NCBI RefSeq assembly: GCF_019192735.1
Contig: NZ_JAHTKP010000029.1
Location: 1 to 64,000, forward strand
Reading direction: 5' to 3'
DNA length: 64,000 bases
From: Kitasatospora aureofaciens
Lineage (GTDB): Bacteria > Actinomycetota > Actinomycetes > Streptomycetales > Streptomycetaceae
Shown here in pieces: positions 34,994 through 42,838 of this stretch. The position numbers and the translations under genes are program-made. Position 1 is the first letter of the stretch, and the number at the start of each line of letters is the position of its first letter. The notes under the pieces are model-generated. The model saw only the letters and a program-made list of their open reading frames with translations, did no database searches and was not told where the DNA came from.

Positions 34994-35251
34994 CTTGCTT
35001 GGCCTCCCGATCCGTTCGCCCACCATCGGGCTGATGATATGCGGGCGTGTGGTGGACGGGTGGCCGCTGTGTCAGCAGAGGGCGGCGGCAGCCTTCATCC
35101 CGGCGGGCACGGCCGCGGTGCGGCCCGTCCTCGGGCGGCGTGCCCCTGCCAGGTGTCAGGGACCGCTGTGGCCTGCGGGTTCCTAGGCTGCTGACCGCCG
35201 GCCGGACGCCGCGTCGGGCCGGGCACCGTAGCAGCCAAGGGAGAACCATCC

Positions 35252-35602
35252 ATGCGCAGGATCATGCACGCCACCCTCGCCCTCGCCCTTGCGGGCGCGG
35301 CCCCGCTGTTCGCCCTGGCGGCCCCCGCCGCCGCCCGGCCCGCGTCCGTGCGGACCGACGCATGGCCGTGCGACGGCCCGGCCCAGTTCTTCGCCGCCCG
35401 CGACGGCAACAACAAGTGGACCTGCTGGGCGAACTCCGGCGAGTCCTACGCCAAGGCCTACGGGGTGCGGCACTGGCAGTCCGGCCACAACTCGGGCCTG
35501 TTCGACTACGAGTGCCACGGCCAGACCGGGTCCCACAGCTTCGGGGAGAACGACGGCGGCGACCTGCCGGACTGCACGATCTACCACGTCGAGATCAACT
35601 GA
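35252..35602 (+). CDS. Secreted beta/gamma-crystallin-like small protein
   Basis: A 116-residue exported protein. The signal peptide (MRRIMHATLALALAGAAPLF) ends at about AAA|RPAS, residue 29. The mature part has four Cys and aromatic/Gly-rich strands (KWTCWANSGESYAK, SGHNSGLFDYECHG), resembling the single-domain crystallin fold of the Streptomyces killer-toxin-like protein SKLP. The similarity is by eye and moderate. ATG at 35252 follows AGGGAGAACC. The stop is only 19 bases from the convergent protease gene. Confidence 0.6.
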   Translation: MRRIMHATLALALAGAAPLFALAAPAAARPASVRTDAWPCDGPAQFFAARDGNNKWTCWANSGESYAKAYGVRHWQSGHNSGLFDYECHGQTGSHSFGENDGGDLPDCTIYHVEIN

Positions 35603-35620
35603 ACCACTGCAGGCGCGGTC

Positions 35621-36376
35621 CTAGCGCAGGAGGTCCGCGGGGACGTCGGTGGCGCGGGTGAAGACGGAGACCGGGTACTGCGTGTCGCAGTACTTGTTCC
35701 CGGTGGAGACGATGCCGATCACCACTCCGTTCACGGCCAGCGGCCCGCCGGAGTCGCCCTTGCAGATGCTGTCGGCCCGGCCGGGCTTCGGCAGGCCGCA
35801 GACCTTGAGACGCGGCGAGTCGCCGGGCCCGGTGTAGGGGTCGCAGCCGGCCAGGAGCGAGAGGGTCAGGGCGGCCTGCTTGAGGTGGGTGCCCGGTCCG
35901 TCGGCGCCGGTGCGGCCGTAGCCGTAGACGGTGGCCGTGGTGCCCGGCCGGTACAGCCCCTCGTCGCCCTGGCGCGCCACCCGGGCCGGGTGCTGCGGCA
36001 GCGGCCGGTCCAGGGTGAGGACGGCGGAGTCGTGGTCCAGGCCGGAGGTGTAGCGGGGGTCGAGCTTGAAGCTCTTCACCTGCCGGACCTGCCCGGCGGA
36101 GGTGGTGAGGTCGGTCCGTCCGGCGATGACCCGGAGCGTGGCCGGGTCGTCCGCCTCGGCGACGCAGTGGCCGGCGGTGAGCACCTTGGTGGGCGCGATC
36201 AGGGCGCCGGTGCACCACTGCTCGCCGCCCGCCGTCTCCAGAGCCACGACGAACGGGTGGGCCGCGGTGGTGGTGTCGGCGCCGCCGTGCACGGCGGCGG
36301 CCGGCGGGGCGGCCACCGCCACGAGGCCGGCGGCGACGAACAGCAGGGACATATGGAGCCGCTTCGGCTTGTGCAT
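35621..36376 (-). CDS. Secreted trypsin-like serine protease (S1)
   Basis: A 251-residue chymotrypsin-fold protease. Signal peptide (about 1-28, MHKPKRLHMSLLFVAAGLVA) is followed by a short propiece and VHGGADTTTAAHPFVV in place of the usual IVGG start. Catalytic His is in LTAGHC, Asp in LDHDSAVLTL, Ser in CKGDSGGPL. Asp six residues before the Ser (ADSICKGDSGG) indicates trypsin-like Lys/Arg specificity. Six Cys could form three disulfides. ATG at 36376; upstream in-frame ATGs lack a signal sequence context. Confidence 0.88.
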   Translation of the reverse strand: MHKPKRLHMSLLFVAAGLVAVAAPPAAAVHGGADTTTAAHPFVVALETAGGEQWCTGALIAPTKVLTAGHCVAEADDPATLRVIAGRTDLTTSAGQVRQVKSFKLDPRYTSGLDHDSAVLTLDRPLPQHPARVARQGDEGLYRPGTTATVYGYGRTGADGPGTHLKQAALTLSLLAGCDPYTGPGDSPRLKVCGLPKPGRADSICKGDSGGPLAVNGVVIGIVSTGNKYCDTQYPVSVFTRATDVPADLLR

Positions 36377-36574
36377 CGGGAGGGCTCGCTTTCTGTTCGG
36401 GGTGCTGTCCAGGCGTCGGCGCCGGTCGCCGCGGCCTGCTGGACGCAGACTGGCCCGGGGCCCGTCCCGGCCGCCAGCCCTGACGGGCAGTCCGGGACGC
36501 TGGAACGCCGACAGGTGCTCTGAGCTGGGAATTCGGCCGGTGCCTGGAACGCCGTTCCGGGACGGGGGCATCGC

Positions 36575-36611
36575 GGAAGTCCCCGTGGAGACCGCTTCCA
36601 CAGGGACTTCC
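36575..36611 (-). terminator. Terminator of the MFS gene
   Basis: GGAAGTCCC (36575-36583) pairs with GGGACTTCC (36603-36611), and inside it GTGGA with TCCAC, with one C-A mismatch between. It lies 54 bases after the MFS stop and upstream of the protease gene. Confidence 0.75.
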
Positions 36612-36664
36612 GTGCGCTTGCCGGACAGCGGCACCCGCACCCGGCGGGGCGGCTCCGCCCGAGG

Positions 36665-37933
36665 TCAGGCCAGCTCGCGCATCCGCCGGATCCGGCTCGC
36701 CAGCAGGATCGACGGGCTCGCCACGCTGCTCACCGCCAGCAGCACCAGGGCCGTCCGCGTGCCCCAGACCGCAGAGGCGGCACCGGCGGCGAGCGCGCCG
36801 ACCGGGATCGCGCCCCAGGAGACGAACCTCACGGTGGCCATCACGCGAGGGAGCAGCTCCGGCGGGGTGTGGGTCTGGCGGTGGGTGCGGGTCACGATGC
36901 TGGTGACCACGACGCCCGCGGAGAAGCCGGCGTTGCCGAAGGCGAAGAGCAGCGTCCCCCAGCCGGGCCCGGCCGCCGGGAGCAGGAAGGCGAAGGCGGT
37001 GGCGGTCAGTGCCGCCCGGCGCAGCGCGCCGCCGCTGCCGGTCCGGGCGACCAGGCGGGGTGTGGCGGCGGCGCCGAGCAGGCTTCCCAGGCCGCCGGTG
37101 GCCATCAGCGCGCCCACGGCGGCGGCCGGCGCGCCGAGGGTGCGGACCAGGAACACCGGGGTGAGCGTCATCAGGCCGCCGCAGACGAAGTTCACCGCGG
37201 TGGCGACGGCGACGCAGGGCCCGATCACCGGGTGCTGGGTGACGAAGCGCCAGCCCTCTCGGATCTGCTCCCGCACTCCCCCGGCAGGCGCCCGCTCGGC
37301 AGGCGGCTGCTTGGCGGCCGGCAGGGTGCGCAGCAGCGCGGCCGAGAGGAGGTAGCTGACGGCGTCGAGCAGCATCGAGGCGGCGCCGCCCAGGAATTGG
37401 ACCAGCACCCCGCCGAGCGAGGGGCCGGCCAGCTGGGTCGTGGCGGCGCTGCCGGACATCAGGCTGTTGCGGACGGTCAGCTCTTCCTTGGCGACGATCG
37501 AGGGCAGGAAGGTCGCGTTGCCCACGTCGAAGACCACGCTCGCGAGGCCGACCAGCAGCGCCACCACCACCAGTTGCGGCAGTCCGAGCACTCCCAGGGC
37601 GGCGGCCAGGGGCACCGAGGCCACGGCGGCTCCCCGGATCAGGTCCATCGCGACCTGTGTGCCGCGCAGCGGCAGCCGGTGGACCAGGACGCCGGCGGGC
37701 AGTCCGATCAGCAGCCAGGCCAGGTAGCCGGCGCCCGTGATCAGGGCGACCTGGAGCGCCGTCGCGTGCAGGGCGACCACGGCGACCAGCGGCAGCGCCA
37801 CTCTGGTCACCTCGTCGCCGAGCTGACTGACCGTCGAGGCGCTCCAGTAGCGCCAGAACACTCCCACCCGGTCGCCGTGCCGCGCCTCGCCCCGTACCTC
37901 GTTCCGTACCGAGGCTGCCGTCTCCGTCGTCAT
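36665..37933 (-). CDS. MFS efflux transporter
   Basis: A 422-residue major facilitator of the EntS/MFS_3 kind with about 12 hydrophobic segments. Typical parts are FWRYWSASTVSQLGDEVTRVALPL at the N-terminus and RNSLMSGSAATTQLAGPSLGG in the middle. Relatives export small molecules such as siderophores or macrolides. ATG at 37933 follows GAAGGGG. It is divergent from the HxlR-peroxiredoxin gene across a 109-base gap carrying a palindromic operator, so the fusion protein probably controls it. Confidence 0.88.
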   Translation of the reverse strand: MTTETAASVRNEVRGEARHGDRVGVFWRYWSASTVSQLGDEVTRVALPLVAVVALHATALQVALITGAGYLAWLLIGLPAGVLVHRLPLRGTQVAMDLIRGAAVASVPLAAALGVLGLPQLVVVALLVGLASVVFDVGNATFLPSIVAKEELTVRNSLMSGSAATTQLAGPSLGGVLVQFLGGAASMLLDAVSYLLSAALLRTLPAAKQPPAERAPAGGVREQIREGWRFVTQHPVIGPCVAVATAVNFVCGGLMTLTPVFLVRTLGAPAAAVGALMATGGLGSLLGAAATPRLVARTGSGGALRRAALTATAFAFLLPAAGPGWGTLLFAFGNAGFSAGVVVTSIVTRTHRQTHTPPELLPRVMATVRFVSWGAIPVGALAAGAASAVWGTRTALVLLAVSSVASPSILLASRIRRMRELA

Positions 37934-37995
37934 GTCCCGCCCCTTCGCTGTGACCGTCCCCCGCCTGCGAGCCCGTCTCGGGGGCTCGCCCCGGC

Positions 37996-38034
37996 GAGTG
38001 AGTCTCTATTAGGGACTCACTCGCTCACTATAAT
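37996..38034. promoter_or_regulatory. Operator and consensus -10 box between MFS and HxlR genes
   Basis: A perfect inverted repeat GAGTGAGTC (37996-38004) / GACTCACTC (38014-38022) with a nine-base spacer is followed by a perfect TATAAT (38029-38034). The box ends nine bases before the ATG at 38043, so the rightward transcript is probably leaderless. The inverted repeat overlaps where the -35 would be, fitting repression by the HxlR protein. Confidence 0.7.
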
Positions 38035-38042
38035 CGGTGCTC

Positions 38043-38933
38043 ATGCGGCACACCGAAGCGGCGGACCCCGACTGCGCGATCTCCCAGGCCCTGACGGTGG
38101 TCGGCGACGTGTGGACCCTGCTCCTGATCAGGGACATCGCCGGCGGCACCCACCAGTTCGACGCACTGCGCACCGGACTGGGCATCAGCCGGAAGATCCT
38201 CACCGAGCGCCTCAAGGCGCTGGTCGCCGACGGGGTGCTGGAGAAGCGGCTCTACCACCCGCACCCGCCGCGCTACGAGTACCACCTGACGCAGACCGGG
38301 CGCGGTCTGCTGCCGGTCCTGGTCGCCCTGCAGGACTGGGGCGGGCGGTACGTCCTGGGCGACGGCTCGCTCTCCGGCACCAGCACTGCCGACTCCGCCG
38401 AGACCCGCCGGGTGATGGCGCTGACCGGCCGCCGGCTGCCCGAGCTGGAGCTCACCGCCACCACCGCCTCCGGTGACCGGGTCGACCCGGTCACCGCGGA
38501 CCGCGCCTGGACGGTGCTGTACTGCTTCCCGGGCGCCTACCCGCCCGGCGGCCTGGACTACCCGCCCGGCTGGAGCGCGATCCCCGGCGCCACCGGCTGC
38601 ACCCTGGAGTCCTGCACCTACCGCGACCGGATGGCCGAGTTCGCCGCCCGCGACGCCGCCGTCCACGGCGTCAGCACCCAACGCCCGGACCAGCTGGCGG
38701 CGTTCGCCGAGCACGCGCGGATCCCGTTCCCGCTGCTCTCCGACGCCGAGCTGCGGCTGGCCGCCGCTCTGCGCCTGCCCACCTTCCGGGCAGCCGGCGT
38801 CGACCGGCTCAAGCGGCTCACCCTGATCCTGGACGCCAACCGCACCGTGCGGGGCGTCCTCTACCCGGTCACCGACCCGGCGGGGTCGGTCGAGGACGCC
38901 CTCGACCTGCTCGACGGCCTCGCGGCGGACTGA
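38043..38933 (+). CDS. HxlR-type regulator fused to a peroxiredoxin domain
   Basis: A 296-residue fusion. Residues 1-110 are an HxlR winged helix (CAISQALTVVGDVWTLLLIR, GISRKILTERLKALVADGVL). Residues 125-290 are an AhpC/TSA-like peroxiredoxin (VLYCFPGAYPPGG, then GATGCTLESCTYRDRMAEF with the likely peroxidatic Cys in CTLESC, and GVSTQ). The fusion suggests that peroxide or thiol state is sensed by the attached domain and passed to DNA binding. No ribosome site precedes ATG 38043, in line with a leaderless message. It probably regulates itself and the divergent MFS exporter. Confidence 0.85.
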   Translation: MRHTEAADPDCAISQALTVVGDVWTLLLIRDIAGGTHQFDALRTGLGISRKILTERLKALVADGVLEKRLYHPHPPRYEYHLTQTGRGLLPVLVALQDWGGRYVLGDGSLSGTSTADSAETRRVMALTGRRLPELELTATTASGDRVDPVTADRAWTVLYCFPGAYPPGGLDYPPGWSAIPGATGCTLESCTYRDRMAEFAARDAAVHGVSTQRPDQLAAFAEHARIPFPLLSDAELRLAAALRLPTFRAAGVDRLKRLTLILDANRTVRGVLYPVTDPAGSVEDALDLLDGLAAD

Positions 38934-39062
38934 CGGCGCCCCGGCAGACGGGAGTTCGAGGACCGGCCCTGAGGTTGGTCCCGCCCCGTCCGGGCTGCTG
39001 CCGGGACCCCGGTGGCACCGTACGAGCAGACTTGGACAACGCAGACCAGCGCAACACCCAGC

Positions 39063-40106
39063 TCAACTCGTGGCCAGAGCCTCCCCGAGCATCAAGTGCC
39101 CGCGACCGGTCAGCTTCTTGTGCAGCAGCTCAGCGCGTGACCGAATCAGCCCCTCCCGATACCCGTTGGGCAGCCTCTCCCATACCCCGGCCGCCATCTC
39201 GGCCGCGCCAGCGTGGTCACCATCCACCCGCAGACACGCGGCGGTGTCCATCGCCAGCAGTGCTCGTGCCATGACCGATGGGGAGTCCGTGAGGTCGAGG
39301 GCCTGGTCCTGTGCGGCGTAGGCGGGGCCGGAGTCGCCGAGCAGGGTGTACGCCTGGGAGAGGTGCACGTGGTGCTTCTGTTCGGGGTAGCCGAACCATG
39401 TGTCGGCCGTCTCGGCGCCATCCAGCTGTTCCGCGAGAGTGCGGACGTCGTCGACCGCCCTCCGCGCACCCTCATGGTTGCCGGAGGCCGCGAGGGCTCG
39501 GGCGGTGACCGCCGCCGCGAGGGCGCCGGCGGCCGTCGGACCGTTGCCGGCTTCGAACCGTGCCCTCGCAGCTATCCGCGCCGCTGCTTCGGGCGCCCCG
39601 TAGTTGAGCGGCACCATCGCATGCCGGGCCATTACCCAGGCGAGCATCCGGTGATCACCCGACTCGCGCGCGGCCCGCTCGGCGGTAGCGAACCACTGGA
39701 AGGCGTCGCGCTGGTCGCCCCGGTCGTGCTGGACGATGGCGACCAGGCCCGTGATTCCGGCCGCCGTCCGTGCCAGGTCCGCTCTGGCGTGTGCGGGATG
39801 CGGGCGGTTGAGGACGTCCCGGAGGAGGTCAAGATCGGACAGCATCTCGGCTAGGACCCTGTCCGGCGACCGTCCCCGGTAGCCACCCCGGTGCCGCTCG
39901 AAGGCTGACTCCAGGTAGGCGAGATCGCCGCCCCCGGACGGTGCGAGCGCTGACGCGATCCCTTCGCGAGCCTGGGCAATGCCGGGCAGCACCACGACGC
40001 CTGCTGCTGCCGCCACCCCCACCCCGATGAACTGCCGCCGGTTCACCTTGTCCTCCGCCTCGCGCTCGCGTCGATACCGCCGAGATCGGGCTACGGCCTC
40101 GGCCAC
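39063..40106 (-). CDS. TPR-like C-terminal part of a split XRE regulator
   Basis: A 347-residue frame opening at GTG 40106, directly after the TAG that ends the preceding XRE frame, and in the same phase. It begins VAEAVARSRRYRRERE, then VNRRQFIGVGVAAAAGVVVL, then helical Ala-rich repeats like TPRs (about 100-340). In Streptomyces such regions normally form one chain with an N-terminal XRE domain. There is no ribosome site before the GTG, so expression would need read-through or reinitiation. Probably a nonsense-mutated gene; the downstream frame has stayed intact, so the change is recent or tolerated. Confidence 0.7.
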   Translation of the reverse strand: MAEAVARSRRYRREREAEDKVNRRQFIGVGVAAAAGVVVLPGIAQAREGIASALAPSGGGDLAYLESAFERHRGGYRGRSPDRVLAEMLSDLDLLRDVLNRPHPAHARADLARTAAGITGLVAIVQHDRGDQRDAFQWFATAERAARESGDHRMLAWVMARHAMVPLNYGAPEAAARIAARARFEAGNGPTAAGALAAAVTARALAASGNHEGARRAVDDVRTLAEQLDGAETADTWFGYPEQKHHVHLSQAYTLLGDSGPAYAAQDQALDLTDSPSVMARALLAMDTAACLRVDGDHAGAAEMAAGVWERLPNGYREGLIRSRAELLHKKLTGRGHLMLGEALATS

Positions 40107-40319
40107 CTAGTCCATGGGGAGACCGTAGGCGTCGGCGATGCCCTGGAGCGAGGGCCGGCGCGGAATACGCTTCTCCGCTTCCCAGTTCTTTACCGTGTCC
40201 GGGCTGCACCACTCGCCTGTTGCATCTCCGACTGCATCGGCCTGTTCCTCGCGCGACAGCCCAGCTCGCTCGCGGCTCTCCCGTAATAGCTCGCCGATTC
40301 CGTTCGGGGTGACGGGCAC
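40107..40319 (-). CDS. XRE-type helix-turn-helix part of the split regulator
   Basis: A 70-residue frame, MPVTPNGIGELLRESRERAG and onward, with an XRE-like helix-turn-helix (LSREEQADAVGDATGEWCSPDTVKNWE) and IADAYGLPMD before an amber codon at 40107-40109. The next codon, GTG, continues the reading frame into the TPR part. It may make a free DNA-binding domain. It is divergent from the train of small genes that starts at 40579. Confidence 0.75.
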   Translation of the reverse strand: MPVTPNGIGELLRESRERAGLSREEQADAVGDATGEWCSPDTVKNWEAEKRIPRRPSLQGIADAYGLPMD

Positions 40320-40578
40320 AGGCTCCCCCTCCGCTCATAGGTGACGCAGCCTCAATTGTGGCCTAGAAAACGGCCCAGGGCCGAAAAAACGGCCCCGCTC
40401 GCGGCCCCTCTCCTACGGCATGCCCACGGAGTTGACTGGCTAACAGCCGCTCCACAGGAAAGAGCCGGACACCCGGCCCTGGGCCTTCGGAGCGGCTGCC
40501 CGCGGCGGCTCTGCGAATGCGTCCCCCGACGATGCGGGGCCGCCGCGCCAACTCCCGTCCGAGAGACCTGGAGCGTCC
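40320..40578. promoter_or_regulatory. Divergent control region of the XRE gene and small-gene train
   Basis: A 259-base gap. Near 40365-40405 the motif aaaacggccc occurs twice around cagggccg, giving short inverted and direct repeats of ggccc. These sit upstream of the XRE start and could be its operator. No gene is supported here. Confidence 0.4.
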
Positions 40579-40827
40579 ATGGCGACTGCCGAGCGTCCCC
40601 CCGACGCCCCGAGACCGGCGGACACCGCTTCCGCGTCCCGTCGTCGCAGGCCGCGGCGACCTCCGAGCAAGCCGGCGAGCGCGGCGTTGATTGCCGCTTG
40701 CAGGGCCGACTACCGGCAGGGGCAGCAAGAGGCGGCGCGCCAGCCCCCGTACCCCTACAGACACGCGCCCCTCATGTGGGAATACCACCAGGCCAACGGA
40801 ACGGGGCCTGGCCGTGTCGCTTCGTGA
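40579..40827 (+). CDS. Small basic hypothetical protein
   Basis: An 82-residue protein, Pro/Arg/Ala-rich in the first half (RRRRPRRPPSKP), then ALIAACRADYRQGQQEAARQ and PLMWEYHQANGTG. ATG at 40579 follows GGAG. It heads a train of short overlapping or abutting genes facing away from the split XRE regulator. Not recognised; the basic N-terminus could bind nucleic acid. Confidence 0.55.
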   Translation: MATAERPPDAPRPADTASASRRRRPRRPPSKPASAALIAACRADYRQGQQEAARQPPYPYRHAPLMWEYHQANGTGPGRVAS

Positions 40828-41017
40828 GACCCCGGTGCGCGCCCCGGAACAGCGAGCGGTGAACGCGGGCGTGTGCCTACCGTGCGTATACTTCCGCCGC
40901 GCCGCGCGGCAGTACCCGGCGATGGACTACCCCATGGTCGCCCGCCAGTTGGCGCGGTCCTGGCAGCAGCACGTGGACGACGGCGAGTGCCTGGTGGGGG
41001 AGTCGGGTGATGGGTGA
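40814..41017 (+). CDS. Small Cys-containing hypothetical protein
   Basis: A 67-residue protein from GTG 40814, overlapping the end of the previous gene by 14 bases. It has a CLPCVYFRRAARQYPAMDY segment with CxxC and a later Cys in HVDDGECLV, which may bind a metal. It overlaps the next gene by eight bases. The arrangement implies translational coupling. Family not recognised. Confidence 0.5.
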   Translation: MSLRETPVRAPEQRAVNAGVCLPCVYFRRAARQYPAMDYPMVARQLARSWQQHVDDGECLVGESGDG

Positions 41018-41204
41018 GCCGGAGCACCTGCCGCCGAGTTGGGCGCTCTTTCTCGGCGGCCCGGTGCCGTACCCGGACGATGTCGACGGCCAGCCCAACA
41101 CCGAACCGCCTCCACCGCCGCTCGAACCGGTGACGGAGTCGCTGACTCTCCGACGGCTGCGGGCCGAAGTGCGCAAGATCAACAACCGCTATTGGAGGCT
41201 CTGA
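41010..41204 (+). CDS. Small hypothetical protein
   Basis: A 64-residue protein from ATG 41010 (MGEPEHLPPSWALFLGGPVP). It ends in a basic helix, TLRRLRAEVRKINNRYWRL, after a Pro-rich linker. It overlaps the previous gene and abuts the next: its TGA is immediately followed by the next GTG. Not recognised. Confidence 0.55.
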   Translation: MGEPEHLPPSWALFLGGPVPYPDDVDGQPNTEPPPPPLEPVTESLTLRRLRAEVRKINNRYWRL

Positions 41205-41309
41205 GTGCGCCCCTGGTGGTTCCCGCCGTACTGGCGCCGCATCCGGCGCTACTACTCGGGCCGGCCGCCGACCAGAGGCGAGCGCCCCTCCACCCGGCCG
41301 CGCCGCTGA
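41205..41309 (+). CDS. Very small Arg/Trp-rich protein
   Basis: A 34-residue frame: MRPWWFPPYWRRIRRYYSGR, then a Pro/Arg/Thr tail. GTG at 41205 directly follows the preceding TGA, with GGAGG at a good distance (41195-41199). It is highly cationic and aromatic (three Trp, three Tyr, twelve Arg), a composition seen in membrane-active peptides or RNA binders. Function unknown. Confidence 0.5.
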   Translation: MRPWWFPPYWRRIRRYYSGRPPTRGERPSTRPRR

Positions 41310-41448
41310 TGGACTCGCGCGCCCCCACAGACCCCCGCTCCGGCCGTCGTCCCTGGCAGGCAGCCGGCCGGAGCGGGTTCCGTAACACCGAACGGCCCCC
41401 GGCCGCCATCCGGCGCCCGGGAACCCCTCAGTGTGAGGAGACACCAGT

Positions 41449-42018
41449 ATGACCACTCCCGAACCGGCCCCGACGCCGGCGCCGCCCGGTCCCGGCCCGC
41501 TGCACCCGGTCGCCCCGGAGCAGCTCGTCAACCCGGCGACGTTCGACGCCGTCGTCGCCACCGTGCTCGACAACAACCCCGGCATGCTCGACGACATCGC
41601 CAAGCGGATCGTCACCGAGGCGATCAAGTTCGTCATCACCGCGGCCACGTTCCCCACCGTGCGTGTCACGCCGTCCAACGTCGTGGACGAGGGGTGGCAC
41701 GCCCTCATCCTCCACACCCGTCCGTACGCCGAACTGTGCGTCCGGCTCGGTGGGTTCGTCCACCACTACCCGGAGCGCCCCGACCCGGCGCGCCACGACG
41801 AGGCGGCCTTGACCCGGACCGTCGCCCTGATCGAGGAGGCTGGCTACACCCCCGATCACGAGCTGTGGACGGGGCCGACCCGCGCCCTGGTGGCCGTGGC
41901 CGCGAACTGCTCCCACACCCCCGTGCCCGGCGGATGCGGACCCATCAACCCCGGCGCGTGCGCGTCGCACTGCAACGGCGGAGGCGGGGGTGGGGGCGGA
42001 GGCGGCGAAGGCAGCTAA
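41449..42018 (+). CDS. Glycine-rich-domain-like conserved hypothetical protein
   Basis: A 189-residue protein. After a Pro/Ala-rich start comes a helical domain with VVDEGWHALILHTRPYAEL, then FVHHYPERPD. This resembles the D-x-x-WH...H motif of GRDP-type (glycine-rich domain) proteins and their bacterial relatives. The C-terminus has four Cys and a run of ten Gly. ATG at 41449 follows GAGGAG. The role of the family in Streptomyces is not known to me. Confidence 0.65.
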   Translation: MTTPEPAPTPAPPGPGPLHPVAPEQLVNPATFDAVVATVLDNNPGMLDDIAKRIVTEAIKFVITAATFPTVRVTPSNVVDEGWHALILHTRPYAELCVRLGGFVHHYPERPDPARHDEAALTRTVALIEEAGYTPDHELWTGPTRALVAVAANCSHTPVPGGCGPINPGACASHCNGGGGGGGGGGEGS

Positions 42019-42053
42019 CCTGAGCCCCACCGAACGCGGAAAGGGCGGGATAC

Positions 42054-42281
42054 ATGGACGAGGCCGACGCCCAGCGGGTAGCCAGCACACTCCGCCGCCT
42101 AGGGATTCGGGGAGTCGTCTCCCCCGAAGACCTGGACACCCCGAACGGGCAATGGCGGGTGTACGACAGCATCAACCCCGTCACCCGGCGGGACATCACC
42201 GATGAAGTACGGGCGATCATCAGGGGCATGTCCCGTAAGACCGGTCCGACGCGAGGATTCGTCGTCCCCATCCCCCACTGA
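42054..42281 (+). CDS. Small hypothetical protein
   Basis: A 75-residue protein, MDEADAQRVASTLRRLGIRG onward, with VSPEDLDTPNGQWRVYD and a basic C-terminal helix. ATG at 42054 follows GGAAAGGGCGGG. It is 35 bases after the previous gene and probably the last of the train. Not recognised. Confidence 0.6.
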   Translation: MDEADAQRVASTLRRLGIRGVVSPEDLDTPNGQWRVYDSINPVTRRDITDEVRAIIRGMSRKTGPTRGFVVPIPH

Positions 42282-42362
42282 ACAACGCCTCCCACGAGAC
42301 ACGGCCCCGTCCGGCGAGCTTGAGTTCTAGGGATCGTTGCAACACCCCAGCTGGGGAGTGCA

Positions 42363-42800
42363 ATGACCTTCGAGATCCGCAAGGGCCAGACGGTGGCCCA
42401 AGGGCGTCGGAAGCTGACGCGTGAGCGCGAGGCATACTTCCAGCTCGTGCAACAGGGTGTCAGCTACGCCGAGGCCGCCAAGGCCGTCGGTATCAACCTT
42501 CGTACGGGCAAGCGATGGCGTAACGGCCGGAACCCTTCCGGCCGGCACAGGGCGGCAGCACCGGTCAGGCCGGTGCTGCCGCCCGTGGTGCGTCCCGGTA
42601 CCTGTGCGAGGACGACCGCGTCCACATCGCCGACCGGCTGAGGAAGAAGGCGACGATCCGGGCGATCGCCGCCGAGCTGGGCCGCAGTCCCTCCACGGTC
42701 AGCCGGGAGATCCGCCGCAACCGCCATCCCGAGAACGGCCAGTACCGCCCGTTCGCGGCTCAGGCGCGTGCTGACGACCGACGGCGGCGGACTCCACCGT
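42363..42800 (+). pseudogene. Truncated, frameshifted IS30-family transposase
   Basis: ATG at 42363 opens a frame with an IS30-like N-terminal helix-turn-helix (YFQLVQQGVSYAEAAKAVGI, then NLRTGKRWRNGRNPSG). Near 42560-42600 the frame shifts; another frame then reads YLCEDDRVHIADRLRKKATI and AIAAELGRSPSTVSREIRRN, the second IS30 DNA-binding motif, to about 42780. The DDE catalytic core, about 200 residues, is missing. A tagggatcgttgcaacaccc stretch just upstream may be the left inverted repeat. The truncation point touches the next gene on the other strand. Confidence 0.75.
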
Positions 42801-42838
42801 TCGGGTCAGCCGGCGGGCCCGTCCTCGCGGGCCCGTCC

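Noticed and set aside
40341..40862. 173-residue rightward frame over the XRE divergent region
   Set aside because: Mixed composition without motif; it overlaps the better supported gene at 40579 in another frame and lacks a ribosome site.
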